The position numbers and the translations under genes were made by a program. The notes beneath the pieces are model-generated. The model did not search any database, had not been told where the DNA came from, and saw nothing but the letters and a program-made list of their open reading frames with translations. Of a stretch of DNA of 64,000 nt, positions 47,314 to 56,602 are shown one piece after another. The stretch is from Aureicoccus marinus (GTDB taxonomy: Bacteria > Bacteroidota > Bacteroidia > Flavobacteriales > Flavobacteriaceae): contig NZ_MQVX01000001.1 of NCBI RefSeq assembly GCF_002954325.1, positions 1,913,383 through 1,977,382 of the forward strand. The letters are read 5' to 3'. Numbering within the stretch: the first letter of the stretch is position 1; every line of letters begins with the position of its first letter.

Positions 47314-48570
47314 TTAGGCTTCTCCCTTTTTCTTGAGGGTGATTACCGAAATTTCTGGCCAGATGCCCACCCTGCCCGGGTAACCCAAAAAGCCAAAACC
47401 GCGGTTTACGTTGATAAAGTGCTTACCCTGTTGGTAAATACCAGCCCATTCTTTGTAGCGGTATTGTACCGGGCTCCACTTGAGTTGAGGGATTTCAATT
47501 CCAAATTGAAAACCGTGGGTGTGCCCACTTAAAGTCAAATGAAATTGTTGTGTATGCGTCAATACCTGCTCCCTCCAATGGGAAGGGTCATGGCTCAACA
47601 ATACTTTAAAACTGTCATTGGTCAAACCTTCAGAAGCCTTGTCCAGGTCTCCTTTCTGAGAGAATCCACCGGTTCCCCAGTTTTCTACCCCCACCAAGGC
47701 AAACTCCTCTCCATTGCGTCGGATAAAGCGGTGCTCATTGAGCAAAGGGTCAAAGCCCATATTGCGCTGTTCCGTCAAAAGGTTTTGTAGATTCTTATCC
47801 TTCGCCACGGGGTCTTCTCGGAAAGGCCCGTAGTAATCCCCATAATCGTGGTTGCCTAAAATGGAATACTTCCCATCCGGTGCAGTGAGTGTGCTCAGCA
47901 AATGACTCCATTCATACACTTCGTCTGCGCGATCATTCACCATATCTCCTGTAAAGACGATCAGATCTCCTTCTTGCTTGTTGACCAAATCGACCCCGTA
48001 CTTGACGCGCTTATAGTCCGTGGACTTAAGCCAACTTCCAGCATGAATATCCGAGATCTGTACGATTCGATATCCGTCAAAGGATGCCGGTAAATCATCA
48101 AATTCCACCTGGTACTTTCGTACCTGGTAATTGTGCTTGCCCTTGTACATACCATATAACAAGCCAGCAAAAGGCACGGTCCCTGTGGCAATCGCCAAGC
48201 CACTGATAAATTGGCGACGACTAGGCATATAGCTTTGGTCTTCATCGTCCACCCCAACGATGTGATTCATCATCCAGGCAACTACCCGGTAAATGTCTTC
48301 GATCAACATGAATAGGGCCAGGATGGTAATCAGCACCAGAAAGGCCATAAAAACCCCAGCGGAGATGGCCGGCATTCCAGAAAAGGAGTCTCCTGGCTCT
48401 CGAGAATAGATAAAATAGGCCAGTGCTGCAGGAGTGCCGAAGAATAAAACGCGGTAAACTGTATGAATCCAAGGATTCTTGATCACGGTCTTTACGGCCT
48501 GAAATCCATAAAACCCCAAGACCAGATAAACGGCAATAACAATGATTAATCTGAGATATGCACTATCCAC
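47314..48570 (-). CDS. Membrane-anchored metallophosphoesterase
   Basis: A 418-residue protein with four N-terminal transmembrane helices (to about residue 145, the last preceded by a Tat-like S-R-R-Q-F-I-S-G) and a calcineurin-like phosphoesterase domain. Metal ligands appear in order: I-S-D-I-H-A-G, T-G-D-M-V-N-D, L-G-N-H-D-Y-G, L-S-H-D-P and L-S-G-H-T-H-G. This architecture matches YkuE-like enzymes thought to act on lipids or nucleotides at the membrane; the substrate is unknown. Start is a GTG at 48570. Confidence 0.9.
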   Translation of the reverse strand: MDSAYLRLIIVIAVYLVLGFYGFQAVKTVIKNPWIHTVYRVLFFGTPAALAYFIYSREPGDSFSGMPAISAGVFMAFLVLITILALFMLIEDIYRVVAWMMNHIVGVDDEDQSYMPSRRQFISGLAIATGTVPFAGLLYGMYKGKHNYQVRKYQVEFDDLPASFDGYRIVQISDIHAGSWLKSTDYKRVKYGVDLVNKQEGDLIVFTGDMVNDRADEVYEWSHLLSTLTAPDGKYSILGNHDYGDYYGPFREDPVAKDKNLQNLLTEQRNMGFDPLLNEHRFIRRNGEEFALVGVENWGTGGFSQKGDLDKASEGLTNDSFKVLLSHDPSHWREQVLTHTQQFHLTLSGHTHGFQFGIEIPQLKWSPVQYRYKEWAGIYQQGKHFINVNRGFGFLGYPGRVGIWPEISVITLKKKGEA

Positions 48571-48643
48571 AAAATGTCTTTATATAGTTAACGGCAAACA
48601 ACAAATTTATTTCTTTCTGCTCAAGAGCCCTAAAATGTTAAGA

Positions 48644-49387
48644 TCATTTAACGATTTCAATTACAGGACGTAAGCTTTCTCGATTTGTTACTCTTACCTG
48701 GAATTCCGCCACCAAGTCCCCGGAATTAAACTGTGGAAAAATCCTCTTAGCAACAGGTATTCCTCTATCTTCAAAGGCTGTGCCAGAAAGATGAATCGCT
48801 TGAAAACCGGCCGTCTTAAAGGCTACTGAATTGCTTGCCTTGACTCCTCCACCTGGCATCACCACTCCGGAGGTGAAGATTTCTTTCATCCTGCACAAGG
48901 TTTCAAAACCTGATTCTACGGAGAGTGCTCCCCCTGAGCTCAGTATAGTGTCTACCGGATATTCTGTAAGCTCAGCTGCGGCCTCTACCGGATTAACCAC
49001 CCAGTCAATGGCCCGGTGAAAAGTAAAAGACAAGGGCTGCGTTCCTTGCTCCATAAGTCGAATAATTCGCTCCAAACCTTTCAGATCGATTTGGTGCTCC
49101 AGGGTTAACCCACCCCAAACAATCCCATGCGCACCAGCGTCCAGGATGGCATGCAACTCCGATTCCATCTGACGCCATTCGGCTGCATTGTAGACAAAAG
49201 GTCCGCTTCTGGGTCGCAAGAGAACATGAACAGGCAGATCCACCTCCTGGAGTACTTGCTTAAGACATCCCTGAGAAGGGGTTATTCCTCCTACCGAAAG
49301 CTCCGCACAGAGTTCGATTCGATCCGCTCCAGCCTCCTGAGCGCGCAGAGCTGAGTCCAGGCCATTGGCACATACTTCGACAATCAT
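48644..49387 (-). CDS. cutC: CutC family protein
   Basis: A 247-residue TIM-barrel protein of the CutC family, once linked to copper homeostasis. It begins MIVEVCANGLDSALRAQEAG and shows R-I-E-L-C-A-E-L-S-V-G-G-I-T-P-S, H-V-L-L-R-P-R, F-H-R-A-I-D and the phosphate-type loop L-S-S-G-G. The longer frame to 49459 would run into the divergent asparaginase-family gene and adds nothing conserved, so I start at the ATG at 49387. A C-terminal extension gives a slightly long product. Confidence 0.92.
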   Translation of the reverse strand: MIVEVCANGLDSALRAQEAGADRIELCAELSVGGITPSQGCLKQVLQEVDLPVHVLLRPRSGPFVYNAAEWRQMESELHAILDAGAHGIVWGGLTLEHQIDLKGLERIIRLMEQGTQPLSFTFHRAIDWVVNPVEAAAELTEYPVDTILSSGGALSVESGFETLCRMKEIFTSGVVMPGGGVKASNSVAFKTAGFQAIHLSGTAFEDRGIPVAKRIFPQFNSGDLVAEFQVRVTNRESLRPVIEIVK

Positions 49388-49423
49388 TTGTTTATCTTTA
49401 GAAGCTTGAAAAATAACCAATCT

Positions 49424-50413
49424 ATGAACAGAAGACACTTTCTTAAAAAAGGAGGACAAAGTGCCGCCAAAATTGGAACCACTGCTCTACTCCCGGCTAG
49501 CCTACTCACCGCCTGTCAGGAAGAAGAAAAGACAAGCGATAGCCCAGCGAACAAACCCGTTGTTATCGCGACCTGGAAGGTTCCAAACGCCACTGAAGCC
49601 GCTTGGAAAGTGTTGAGTGCTCAAGGTTCTGCCCTGGATGCGGTAGAGCAAGGCACTAGGGTGGAAGAAGCCGACACCAAGAACCAATCGGTCGGAAAAG
49701 GCGGTCGCCCGGACCGGGAGGGCCAAGTAACGTTGGACGCCTGTATCATGGATCACAAGGGAAATTGCGGCGCAGTGCTCTATATGCAAAATGTCACTCA
49801 CGCCGTTTCCGTTGCTCGCAAGGTAATGGAAGAAACTCCCCACGTGATGTTGGCCGGTGACGGAGCAGAGCAATTTGCTTACGAAAAAGGCTTTCCCAAA
49901 GAAAATCTTTTGACTGGGGCGTCCGAAAAAGAGTGGAAACAATGGCTTGAAAAATCGGAATACAGCCCGGTGATCAATATCGAAAACCACGACACCATAG
50001 GAATGTTGGCTCTTGACGAGGAAGGGAATTTATCCGGAGCGTGCACAACCAGCGGAATGGCCTACAAGATGGCCGGGCGCATTGGTGACTCCCCCATCAT
50101 AGGAGCTGGCTTATTTGTCGATAATGAAATCGGAGCGGCTACCGCCACGGGAATGGGTGAGGAAGTGGTCAAAACCGTGGGTAGTTTCTTGGTCGTCGAA
50201 CTAATGCGACAGGGATACAACCCTCAGGAAGCCTGTGAAGAAGCCATCAACCGCATTGTCAAAAACAACTCCAAATACAAAGATATACAGGTGGGTTATA
50301 TCGCGCTGAACAAGAAAGGAGAATACGGAGGATATTGCATTCAGAAGGGGTTCAACTACCAGGTTTACCAAAATGAAGGGCACCAAAATATTCCGGGTGC
50401 GAGTTACCTCTAA
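49424..50413 (+). CDS. Asparaginase-family N-terminal-nucleophile hydrolase, Tat lipoprotein
   Basis: A 329-residue member of the isoaspartyl peptidase/glycosylasparaginase (N4-(beta-N-acetylglucosaminyl)-asparaginase) family, which self-cleaves to expose a Thr nucleophile. The Thr is residue 191 in E-N-H-D-T-I-G-M-L-A, followed by S-G-A-C-T-T-S-G-M and G-R-I-G-D-S-P-I-I-G-A-G. The N-terminus is a Tat signal (N-R-R-H-F-L-K-K) with a lipobox (L-T-A-C), so it is exported and lipid-anchored. It may trim glycoproteins or beta-aspartyl peptides. Only 36 bases separate its ATG from the divergent cutC start. Confidence 0.88.
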   Translation: MNRRHFLKKGGQSAAKIGTTALLPASLLTACQEEEKTSDSPANKPVVIATWKVPNATEAAWKVLSAQGSALDAVEQGTRVEEADTKNQSVGKGGRPDREGQVTLDACIMDHKGNCGAVLYMQNVTHAVSVARKVMEETPHVMLAGDGAEQFAYEKGFPKENLLTGASEKEWKQWLEKSEYSPVINIENHDTIGMLALDEEGNLSGACTTSGMAYKMAGRIGDSPIIGAGLFVDNEIGAATATGMGEEVVKTVGSFLVVELMRQGYNPQEACEEAINRIVKNNSKYKDIQVGYIALNKKGEYGGYCIQKGFNYQVYQNEGHQNIPGASYL

Positions 50414-50439
50414 GCCCCCGGGAAGCCACAATAATTTCC

Positions 50440-50447
50440 TAGTTTTG
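50440..50447 (+). promoter_or_regulatory. -7 element before polA
   Basis: TAGTTTTG matches TAnnTTTG, 33 bases before the polA ATG. No TTG at the usual distance upstream, where the sequence is C-rich. Confidence 0.35.
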
Positions 50448-50480
50448 AAACCGCTCTATTTTTAGGCGCCTAACAGTTCT

Positions 50481-53324
50481 ATGCACATGTCAGCTCCAAA
50501 AAGACTCTTCCTACTCGATGCCTACGCCCTCATTTTTCGTGGTTACTATGCCCTGATTCGCAATCCTAGGGTCAATTCCAAAGGCATGGATACCTCCGCC
50601 ATCTTCGGTTTTACCAACTCGCTTTTTGATGTGATCCGACGCGAAAAACCGGATCACCTGGCCGTTTGTTTTGACAAAGGTGGAAGCACAGAACGCACCG
50701 AGCTTTTTGAAGACTATAAAGCCAACCGGGACGAAACGCCTGAAGCCATCAAAATAGCAGTTCCGTACATTCAAGAAATCCTAAAATCCATGCATATTCC
50801 CGTGGTAGAATTGGAAGGCATGGAAGCCGATGACATCATTGGCACTCTGGCCAAGCAGGCCGAAAAGGAGGGCTATCAGGTATACATGGTCACCCCGGAC
50901 AAAGACTTCGGTCAGCTGGTTTCAGAAAACATTTTTATGTACCGTCCCGCACGCATGGGCAATGGCATCGAAATTTGGGGAATACCCGAAATTCAAGCTC
51001 GCTTTGGAGTGGAGCGCCCGGAACAAGTGATCGACTACCTCGGGATGATGGGCGATGCCAGTGACAATATTCCCGGCCTACCCGGAGTGGGCGACAAAAC
51101 AGCCAAAAAATTCATCGCCGAATACGGTAGCTTAGAAGGTCTGCTCGCAAACACCGACAAGCTCAAAGGCAAGATGAAGGAAAAGGTCGAAGAGAATGCC
51201 GAGCTCGGAAGGCTTTCCAGAAAGCTCGCCACCATCATTACGGACTGCGATGTCACCTTCAGGGCCGAAGAATTCGAAATGTCTGAACCCGACAAAGAGG
51301 GGGTTGGAGTCGTTTTTGAAGAATTGGAGTTCCGCCGACTCAAAGACCAATTCCTCAAGCTGCCCATCCACGGGGAGCATCCCGAAGCAGAGACCGAATC
51401 CAATACCACGGCATCACCGGCAAGTCCAAAGATCGCCGGGAGCGGTCAGTTCAACTTGTTTGGTGACGATCCTGCAGCGGCCGCCGCAACCCTAGAAGAG
51501 AGTGGAGGAAAGCAAACCTTAGCCAACAGCAGTCACTTTTATCAGTGCCTGGATTCCAAAGCGGCCAAAATGATGTTCCTGGAAGAAATGATGGCTCAGG
51601 AATCGGTTTGTTTTGACACCGAAACCACCTCCATTAACCCCTTGGAAGCGGAACTGGTTGGAATTGCTTTCAGTTGGAAAGAAGGCCGTGGATACTACTG
51701 GCCCATGCCGGAGGATCGCGGAAAAACGGAACAGGAGCTGGAGCAGCTTAAGCCCTTTTTTGATGCGGAGCAGATCGAAAAGATCGGTCAAAACCTGAAG
51801 TACGACGTCAAGGTTTTGCAGAACTACGGGATCGAAATCAAGGGAACTCTTTTTGATACCATGTTGGCCCACTACCTCATCAATCCGGACATGAGGCACA
51901 ATATGGATATTTTGGCGGAGACCTACCTCAACTACAAACCGCAGTCCATCACCGAGTTGATCGGCAAAAAAGGGAAGAACCAAAAAAGCATGCGGGAGGT
52001 GCCCCTGGATCAACAGACCGAATACGCGGTCGAAGATGCCGACATCACCTACCGCCTAGCCCAACACTTTAGGCCTGAGCTCAAAGAAGCAGGTACCTGG
52101 GATCTTTTTGCCGACCTGGAAGTACCTCTCCTTAAAGTCTTAGCGGACATGGAACGAAGTGGTATTCGCGTCGATGCGGATTTCTTAAAGAGCCTTTCAG
52201 GCAACTTGGAGACCGATATCGAGCAGCTTCAAAACGACATTTACGAACTGGCAGGTACTACCTTCAATATCGCCTCTCCCCGACAACTCGGAGAGATTCT
52301 TTTTGATCAAATGAAACTGGTCGAAAAACCCAAAAAGACCAAAACCGGACAGTTCTCGACAGCAGAAGATGTACTTACCCCACTAGCTAAAGACCACAAC
52401 ATCATCCAAAAGGTGCTCGATTTCAGAGGCCTGACCAAACTCAAAAGCACTTATGTAGACGCCCTTCCGCAGGAGATTTCTCCTGTCACAGGCCGAGTAC
52501 ATACCGACTATATGCAAACGGTCGCCGCAACAGGACGTTTGAGTAGCAACAATCCGAATTTGCAGAACATCCCGATCCGGACCGAACGAGGTCGACAAGT
52601 CCGAAAAGCCTTTGTGGCCATGGACGACCAATACGTTCTTCTGGCTGCGGATTACTCGCAAATTGAATTGCGGATCATCGCCGCCCTCAGTGAAGAGGAC
52701 ACCATGATTGAGGCCTTTAATCGAGGAGAAGACATTCATGCTGCCACTGCGGCACGGGTTTTCAATGTAGCCCTGGACAAAGTTACCCGGGAACAACGAG
52801 CTAACGCCAAGACCGTGAACTTCGGAATTATTTACGGGGTTTCCGCCTTTGGTTTGAGTAACCAAACGGAGCTCAACCGAACCGAGGCCAAAGAACTCAT
52901 CGACACCTACTACAAGACCTACCCCAAGCTGAGAAGTTATATGCAGAACCAGGTTGATTTTGCACGGGAGAAAGGCTATGTTCAAACCGTTTTAGGCCGT
53001 CGCCGCTACCTCAAAGACATCAATGCAGGCAATGCCGTAGTTCGCGGAGCCGCAGAGAGAAATGCCGTCAACGCACCGATTCAGGGAAGTGCAGCCGACA
53101 TTATTAAAATCGCGATGATCAAAATTCACGAGGCACTAAAAAAAGGCAATTATAAGAGTAAGATGCTCTTACAGGTGCACGATGAATTGGTGTTTGACGC
53201 CCACAAAGACGAATTGGAAGAGCTTAAAGAACTCATACGGGAACACATGGAAAACGCGCACGAATTGGCGGTTCCGCTAAAGGTCGATATGGGAGAAGGC
53301 CTGAACTGGCTTGAAGCTCACTAA
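50481..53324 (+). CDS. polA: DNA polymerase I with both exonuclease domains
   Basis: Repair and Okazaki-fragment polymerase. In 947 residues: a 5'-3' exonuclease (L-L-D-A-Y-A-L-I-F-R-G near the start, G-M-E-A-D-D-I-I-G at about 114-122), a complete 3'-5' exonuclease (F-D-T-E-T-T-S with the D-x-E pair, G-Q-N-L-K-Y-D, Y-A-V-E-D-A-D) and the polymerase domain with D-Y-S-Q-I-E-L-R-I, Y-G-V-S-A-F-G-L-S and V-H-D-E-L. Its proofreading residues are intact. The stop abuts the convergent symporter stop with no gap. Confidence 0.98.
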   Translation: MHMSAPKRLFLLDAYALIFRGYYALIRNPRVNSKGMDTSAIFGFTNSLFDVIRREKPDHLAVCFDKGGSTERTELFEDYKANRDETPEAIKIAVPYIQEILKSMHIPVVELEGMEADDIIGTLAKQAEKEGYQVYMVTPDKDFGQLVSENIFMYRPARMGNGIEIWGIPEIQARFGVERPEQVIDYLGMMGDASDNIPGLPGVGDKTAKKFIAEYGSLEGLLANTDKLKGKMKEKVEENAELGRLSRKLATIITDCDVTFRAEEFEMSEPDKEGVGVVFEELEFRRLKDQFLKLPIHGEHPEAETESNTTASPASPKIAGSGQFNLFGDDPAAAAATLEESGGKQTLANSSHFYQCLDSKAAKMMFLEEMMAQESVCFDTETTSINPLEAELVGIAFSWKEGRGYYWPMPEDRGKTEQELEQLKPFFDAEQIEKIGQNLKYDVKVLQNYGIEIKGTLFDTMLAHYLINPDMRHNMDILAETYLNYKPQSITELIGKKGKNQKSMREVPLDQQTEYAVEDADITYRLAQHFRPELKEAGTWDLFADLEVPLLKVLADMERSGIRVDADFLKSLSGNLETDIEQLQNDIYELAGTTFNIASPRQLGEILFDQMKLVEKPKKTKTGQFSTAEDVLTPLAKDHNIIQKVLDFRGLTKLKSTYVDALPQEISPVTGRVHTDYMQTVAATGRLSSNNPNLQNIPIRTERGRQVRKAFVAMDDQYVLLAADYSQIELRIIAALSEEDTMIEAFNRGEDIHAATAARVFNVALDKVTREQRANAKTVNFGIIYGVSAFGLSNQTELNRTEAKELIDTYYKTYPKLRSYMQNQVDFAREKGYVQTVLGRRRYLKDINAGNAVVRGAAERNAVNAPIQGSAADIIKIAMIKIHEALKKGNYKSKMLLQVHDELVFDAHKDELEELKELIREHMENAHELAVPLKVDMGEGLNWLEAH

Positions 53325-54881
53325 CTAGTGAAAAATAAAATGCAAGGCGATCAGACTCATCCCGAGTAACCACCCTAGGCGTTTTACCTGAGTATTACTG
53401 GCCGGATCAGGTACTTCGACCTGCCCAAAAGATTGCAGACGAAAACGGGCCCCTATAAAGGCCAGAGAAAGTCCTCCAAAAATCACCCAAAAGGCGCGGA
53501 AGAAGTAATTCATATCGGGCATACTCGTTTTGAGAACCACCTGCAACACGATGGTCAGCACAAATGCCGCCAATAAATATTTTTCTTGAGGGCGCAACAT
53601 AAAAGCAGCGGAACAAATCAGTACCACAATCCCGCAATTGATGTAGTAACGGAGTTCATTGAGGGTATGGGTAAAAGCCGCCTCTGGATTGTTGAATTTC
53701 AAATAAAGCAGAACAATCCCCATAAGAGTCCCACTGACAAAAGCGAACAAAATAGCCCGCTTTCCGGCCCCAATCATTTCGTCATCCGAAGCGGAGGGCT
53801 TGAGGTATTTCTTAAAGATATCCACCGACCAAAGGGTACCCAAGGAGTTGAATGTACTGTCTACCGTACTCATCAAAGAGGCAAATAGGGCACAGAGTAC
53901 AAGTCCTTTAAGACCCGTAGGTAAAAAGTGATTGACCAAGTACGGAAAGCTCATATCCGGATCCGCTAAACCCTGATCTCCTAGAATTCCGGCCAAAGCA
54001 ATCCCGGGAACCACAATGATGACGGCCATGATATACTTCATAAAGCCCCCAACCAGGAGACCTTTTTGGGCTTCCCTTATATTTTTAGCCGCCAGAGACC
54101 GCTGAATAACCGTCTGATTCGCGCACCAGTAGTTGATGTTCAAAAAGAAGAGTCCCAGCATATGCGTCCAGGGCAGCTGCTCGTGGGAGGCAGGCAAATG
54201 CAGGTGCATCAATTCAGGCGTCTTGGTGTACAAAGCTCCCCATCCCCCGAGTTGTTTTACGGCGGTCAGCAAGACGATCACCCCACCCGTCAACAGAATT
54301 AAAAATTGTATGATATCAGTGCGCACAACTGCTGACAAACCTCCAAAATAGGTGTAGACCGCGGAAAAGGTGCCGAGTATAAGGACCAATATTACTATGC
54401 GAGTAAAACGGTCCTCCGACAGAAAGCCCAAGAGATCTCCAAAGACCTGATCGGCCGCATAGGCGCCCCAGAAGAGAGCAGCCCCCAGCGTAATGGTCGA
54501 AAACAAAAGAATATTCGCCAAGGAATAGGCCAGACCAACCCGTGAACCCAACTTACTGTTAATGAACTGGGTAATCGTTACCACCTTTTCTCGTAAATAG
54601 AGCGGAACAAAGACAAAAGCTGCTAAGAGCAGTCCCTGTACAGCATTGATTTCAAGACTGGCCTGAGCCAATCCATAGAGGTAAGCCGAACCCATCATCC
54701 CCAGGAACTGATACCCTTGAATGTTGGTCGCAATGGTCGAAAAAGCAATGGAGGGCCAGCGCAAGCCCCGCCCACTTAAAAAGTAATCCTCGCTGCTAAC
54801 TTTGCCCTTCAAACGACCGGACCAGGCGGCCATAAAGACCACCGCGAAATAGAGAAGTACTATCCAGAGATCCCACTGCAT
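53325..54881 (-). CDS. Sodium:solute symporter (SSS family)
   Basis: A 518-residue inner-membrane cotransporter with about 14 hydrophobic segments. SSS marks include D-Y-F-L-S-G-R-G-L-R-W-P (about 32-43), S-T-I-A-T-N-I-Q-G-Y-Q-F and the sodium-site type stretch A-L-F-A-S-L-M-S-T-V-D-S-T-F-N-S-L. It resembles the sugar-transporting (SGLT-like) branch, but the substrate is not clear. It starts 3 bases after the LLM oxidoreductase, the pair following marR, so it may take up the substrate of that enzyme. Confidence 0.87.
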   Translation of the reverse strand: MQWDLWIVLLYFAVVFMAAWSGRLKGKVSSEDYFLSGRGLRWPSIAFSTIATNIQGYQFLGMMGSAYLYGLAQASLEINAVQGLLLAAFVFVPLYLREKVVTITQFINSKLGSRVGLAYSLANILLFSTITLGAALFWGAYAADQVFGDLLGFLSEDRFTRIVILVLILGTFSAVYTYFGGLSAVVRTDIIQFLILLTGGVIVLLTAVKQLGGWGALYTKTPELMHLHLPASHEQLPWTHMLGLFFLNINYWCANQTVIQRSLAAKNIREAQKGLLVGGFMKYIMAVIIVVPGIALAGILGDQGLADPDMSFPYLVNHFLPTGLKGLVLCALFASLMSTVDSTFNSLGTLWSVDIFKKYLKPSASDDEMIGAGKRAILFAFVSGTLMGIVLLYLKFNNPEAAFTHTLNELRYYINCGIVVLICSAAFMLRPQEKYLLAAFVLTIVLQVVLKTSMPDMNYFFRAFWVIFGGLSLAFIGARFRLQSFGQVEVPDPASNTQVKRLGWLLGMSLIALHFIFH

Positions 54882-54884
54882 AAT

Positions 54885-56039
54885 CTAAAATCGAGGCGCG
54901 TTACCCAGTGGGGTCAAAGGACCTCCAGCTGGAATTTTTTGATAGGCCATCGGCAGAGAAACCGTGTTGAGATACGGCATAACCAAACGGGCAAAATGAT
55001 CGCACTCTTCCAGATGAGGGTAACCCGAAAAGATAAAGGAGCGAAAGCCCATGTCCTGGTATTCCCTGATTCTTTCTACAATTTGCTGCGGAGACCCAAC
55101 CAAAGCTGCGCCGCAACCGGATCGGGCTCTTCCTATTCCGGTAAAAAGCAGCTCTTCCGCATAGCCTTCCTGATCCGAAGCTTCTCGAACGGCCTGTTGT
55201 CTACTCACGCCTAAAGATTTGGCGTCCAAAGCTCGATTTCTGAGTGCTTCCCCTTCTTCTTCATCCAATTTACTCAACAGGCTTTGGGCATAGTCCCGTG
55301 CCTCCGCTTCACTTTCGCGTACCACCACGTGTACCCGAAGTCCATAATCCAGCGTTCGCCCAAAAGCAGCCGCTTTTTCTTGCATAACCTCTAGTTGCGC
55401 TTTGAGCTTAGGACGGGTGTCAGGCCACATCAGGTAAACATCACAAAATTCCGCACAGAGTTCCAGGGCAGGCGGTGAATACCCCCCAAAATACAGAAGA
55501 GGCCCACCTGATTGAAAGGGTTTGACCGGTTTGGTATCTAGGGATAACTGATAGAACTCCCCTTCGTATTCAATTCGGTCCTGGGTCCAGGCCTGCTTCA
55601 GTATTTGGATCACTTCCCGTGATCGCTGATAGCGGGCCTCCGAAGGGAGGTCTTCTCCTGGCAAATTGGAAGAAATAATATTCAGGGTCAGCCTTCCTTC
55701 GAGCAGGTGGTCCAAGGTCGCTACTGTTCTGGCCAACATGGCCGGATGAATTTCGCCACAGCGAATGGCGGCCAATAGATTGATGTTTTTGGTCAAAGGA
55801 GCCATGGAACTGACAAAGGGCAGGGTGTCTTGTCCTACCTGATAGGAACTGGGACAAAGGATGTTTCGGAAGCCGGCTTGATCAGCCGCCAGAACAACTT
55901 TTGAAGTATTGTTCCAGGTGCTTTTGTACTGGGGATCTCTTTCGCCCAGGTACCGATCATCTCCATCACAAATCGGGGCAAACCAAGATACTTCAGCCCC
56001 TTTGAGATCGGAAGAGGTAATCCCTTCGTTTCTTTCCAT
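54885..56039 (-). CDS. LLM-class flavin-dependent oxidoreductase (alkanesulfonate monooxygenase-like)
   Basis: A 384-residue TIM-barrel enzyme of the bacterial luciferase-like group nearest SsuD. Seen: W-F-A-P-I-C-D-G-D-D-R-Y-L-G near the N-terminus, R-C-G-E-I-H-P-A-M-L-A-R-T-V-A-T-L-D, R-L-T-L-N-I-I-S-S-N-L-P-G-E and F-G-G-Y-S-P-P-A. Such enzymes use reduced FMN supplied by a separate reductase to oxygenate small molecules. Start at ATG 56039. It lies between marR and a symporter gene; a flavin-reductase-like gene is in the divergent operon. Confidence 0.86.
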   Translation of the reverse strand: MERNEGITSSDLKGAEVSWFAPICDGDDRYLGERDPQYKSTWNNTSKVVLAADQAGFRNILCPSSYQVGQDTLPFVSSMAPLTKNINLLAAIRCGEIHPAMLARTVATLDHLLEGRLTLNIISSNLPGEDLPSEARYQRSREVIQILKQAWTQDRIEYEGEFYQLSLDTKPVKPFQSGGPLLYFGGYSPPALELCAEFCDVYLMWPDTRPKLKAQLEVMQEKAAAFGRTLDYGLRVHVVVRESEAEARDYAQSLLSKLDEEEGEALRNRALDAKSLGVSRQQAVREASDQEGYAEELLFTGIGRARSGCGAALVGSPQQIVERIREYQDMGFRSFIFSGYPHLEECDHFARLVMPYLNTVSLPMAYQKIPAGGPLTPLGNAPRF

Positions 56040-56065
56040 AGAACTCAAAGAAAACAGAAATTCCC

Positions 56066-56509
56066 TTATTCTGAGTAATTATCGCGCACTTTATCCAAAA
56101 TCTGCAGAAAGATTTCCCATTGGGATTCATCAATTCCCGCGATGGCCTGGCTGCGAAGTTCCTGGGCAATCGGCTCCAGTTTTTGAACCAATTCAAGCCC
56201 CTTTTCGGTCAGTACGAGGTTAAATCGCTTTCGATCCCCTTCAAACCGCTGCTGGGTCAAAAGCTCTTTTTTAACCAAGCCCTGGATTAGACGTGAAGTC
56301 GTGGCCTTATTGCGAAAGTTCAGACGGACCAATTCCCGTTGGGGTGCCTCCCCTCCTTTGTTGTGTATCCGTTGCAAAAAGACCCATTGTTCTACGCTGA
56401 TTTCGACCCCTACTTCCCGGAATCTCTGGGTGTAAGCGAGCTGAATGGTCCGCAAGACCATATCCAAATGGAATCCAATTCCCGAAACCGCGTCGATTGT
56501 TTGTAACAT
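56066..56509 (-). CDS. MarR-family transcriptional regulator
   Basis: A 147-residue winged-helix repressor: helices from MLQTIDAVSGIGFHLDMVL, the recognition region N-F-R-N-K-A-T-T-S-R-L-I-Q-G-L-V-K-K (about 77-94), and the wing with G-D-R-K-R-F-N-L-V-L-T. I use the ATG at 56509; upstream frame would cover the promoter. Its promoter overlaps the one of the tyrosine catabolic operon and a palindromic operator lies between, so it most likely controls itself and hpd, perhaps in response to an aromatic intermediate. Its own operon continues with the LLM enzyme and symporter. Confidence 0.9.
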   Translation of the reverse strand: MLQTIDAVSGIGFHLDMVLRTIQLAYTQRFREVGVEISVEQWVFLQRIHNKGGEAPQRELVRLNFRNKATTSRLIQGLVKKELLTQQRFEGDRKRFNLVLTEKGLELVQKLEPIAQELRSQAIAGIDESQWEIFLQILDKVRDNYSE

Positions 56510-56532
56510 ATCGACAAAATTACTTATTTTTG
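56501..56532 (+). promoter_or_regulatory. Promoter of the tyrosine catabolic operon
   Basis: TTG (56501-56503), 21-base spacer, TATTTTTG (56525-56532). The operator palindrome at 56533-56554 starts right after it, in the position for steric repression. Confidence 0.6.
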
Positions 56533-56544
56533 TTGCAAATGCAA
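56515..56544 (-). promoter_or_regulatory. Promoter of marR (possibly leaderless)
   Basis: Minus-strand TTG (56542-56544), 19-base spacer and TAATTTTG (56515-56522), exact consensus. The predicted transcription start falls at or within a few bases of the ATG at 56509, suggesting a leaderless message. Its -33 region lies inside the operator. Confidence 0.6.
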
Positions 56545-56554
56545 CTATTTGCAA
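56533..56554. promoter_or_regulatory. Candidate MarR operator
   Basis: TTGCAAAT (56533-56540) and ATTTGCAA (56547-56554) form a perfect 8-base inverted repeat with a 6-base spacer. A nested repeat GTTGCA (56532-56537)/TGCAAC (56540-56545) occupies the same spot. Total length 22 bases suits a MarR dimer. The regulator next door is the obvious binder, which is inference. Confidence 0.65.
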
Positions 56555-56602
56555 CTTTTAACTGAAATTACAACGTTCAACGACTGAAATAAAATAAGCG
56601 AA

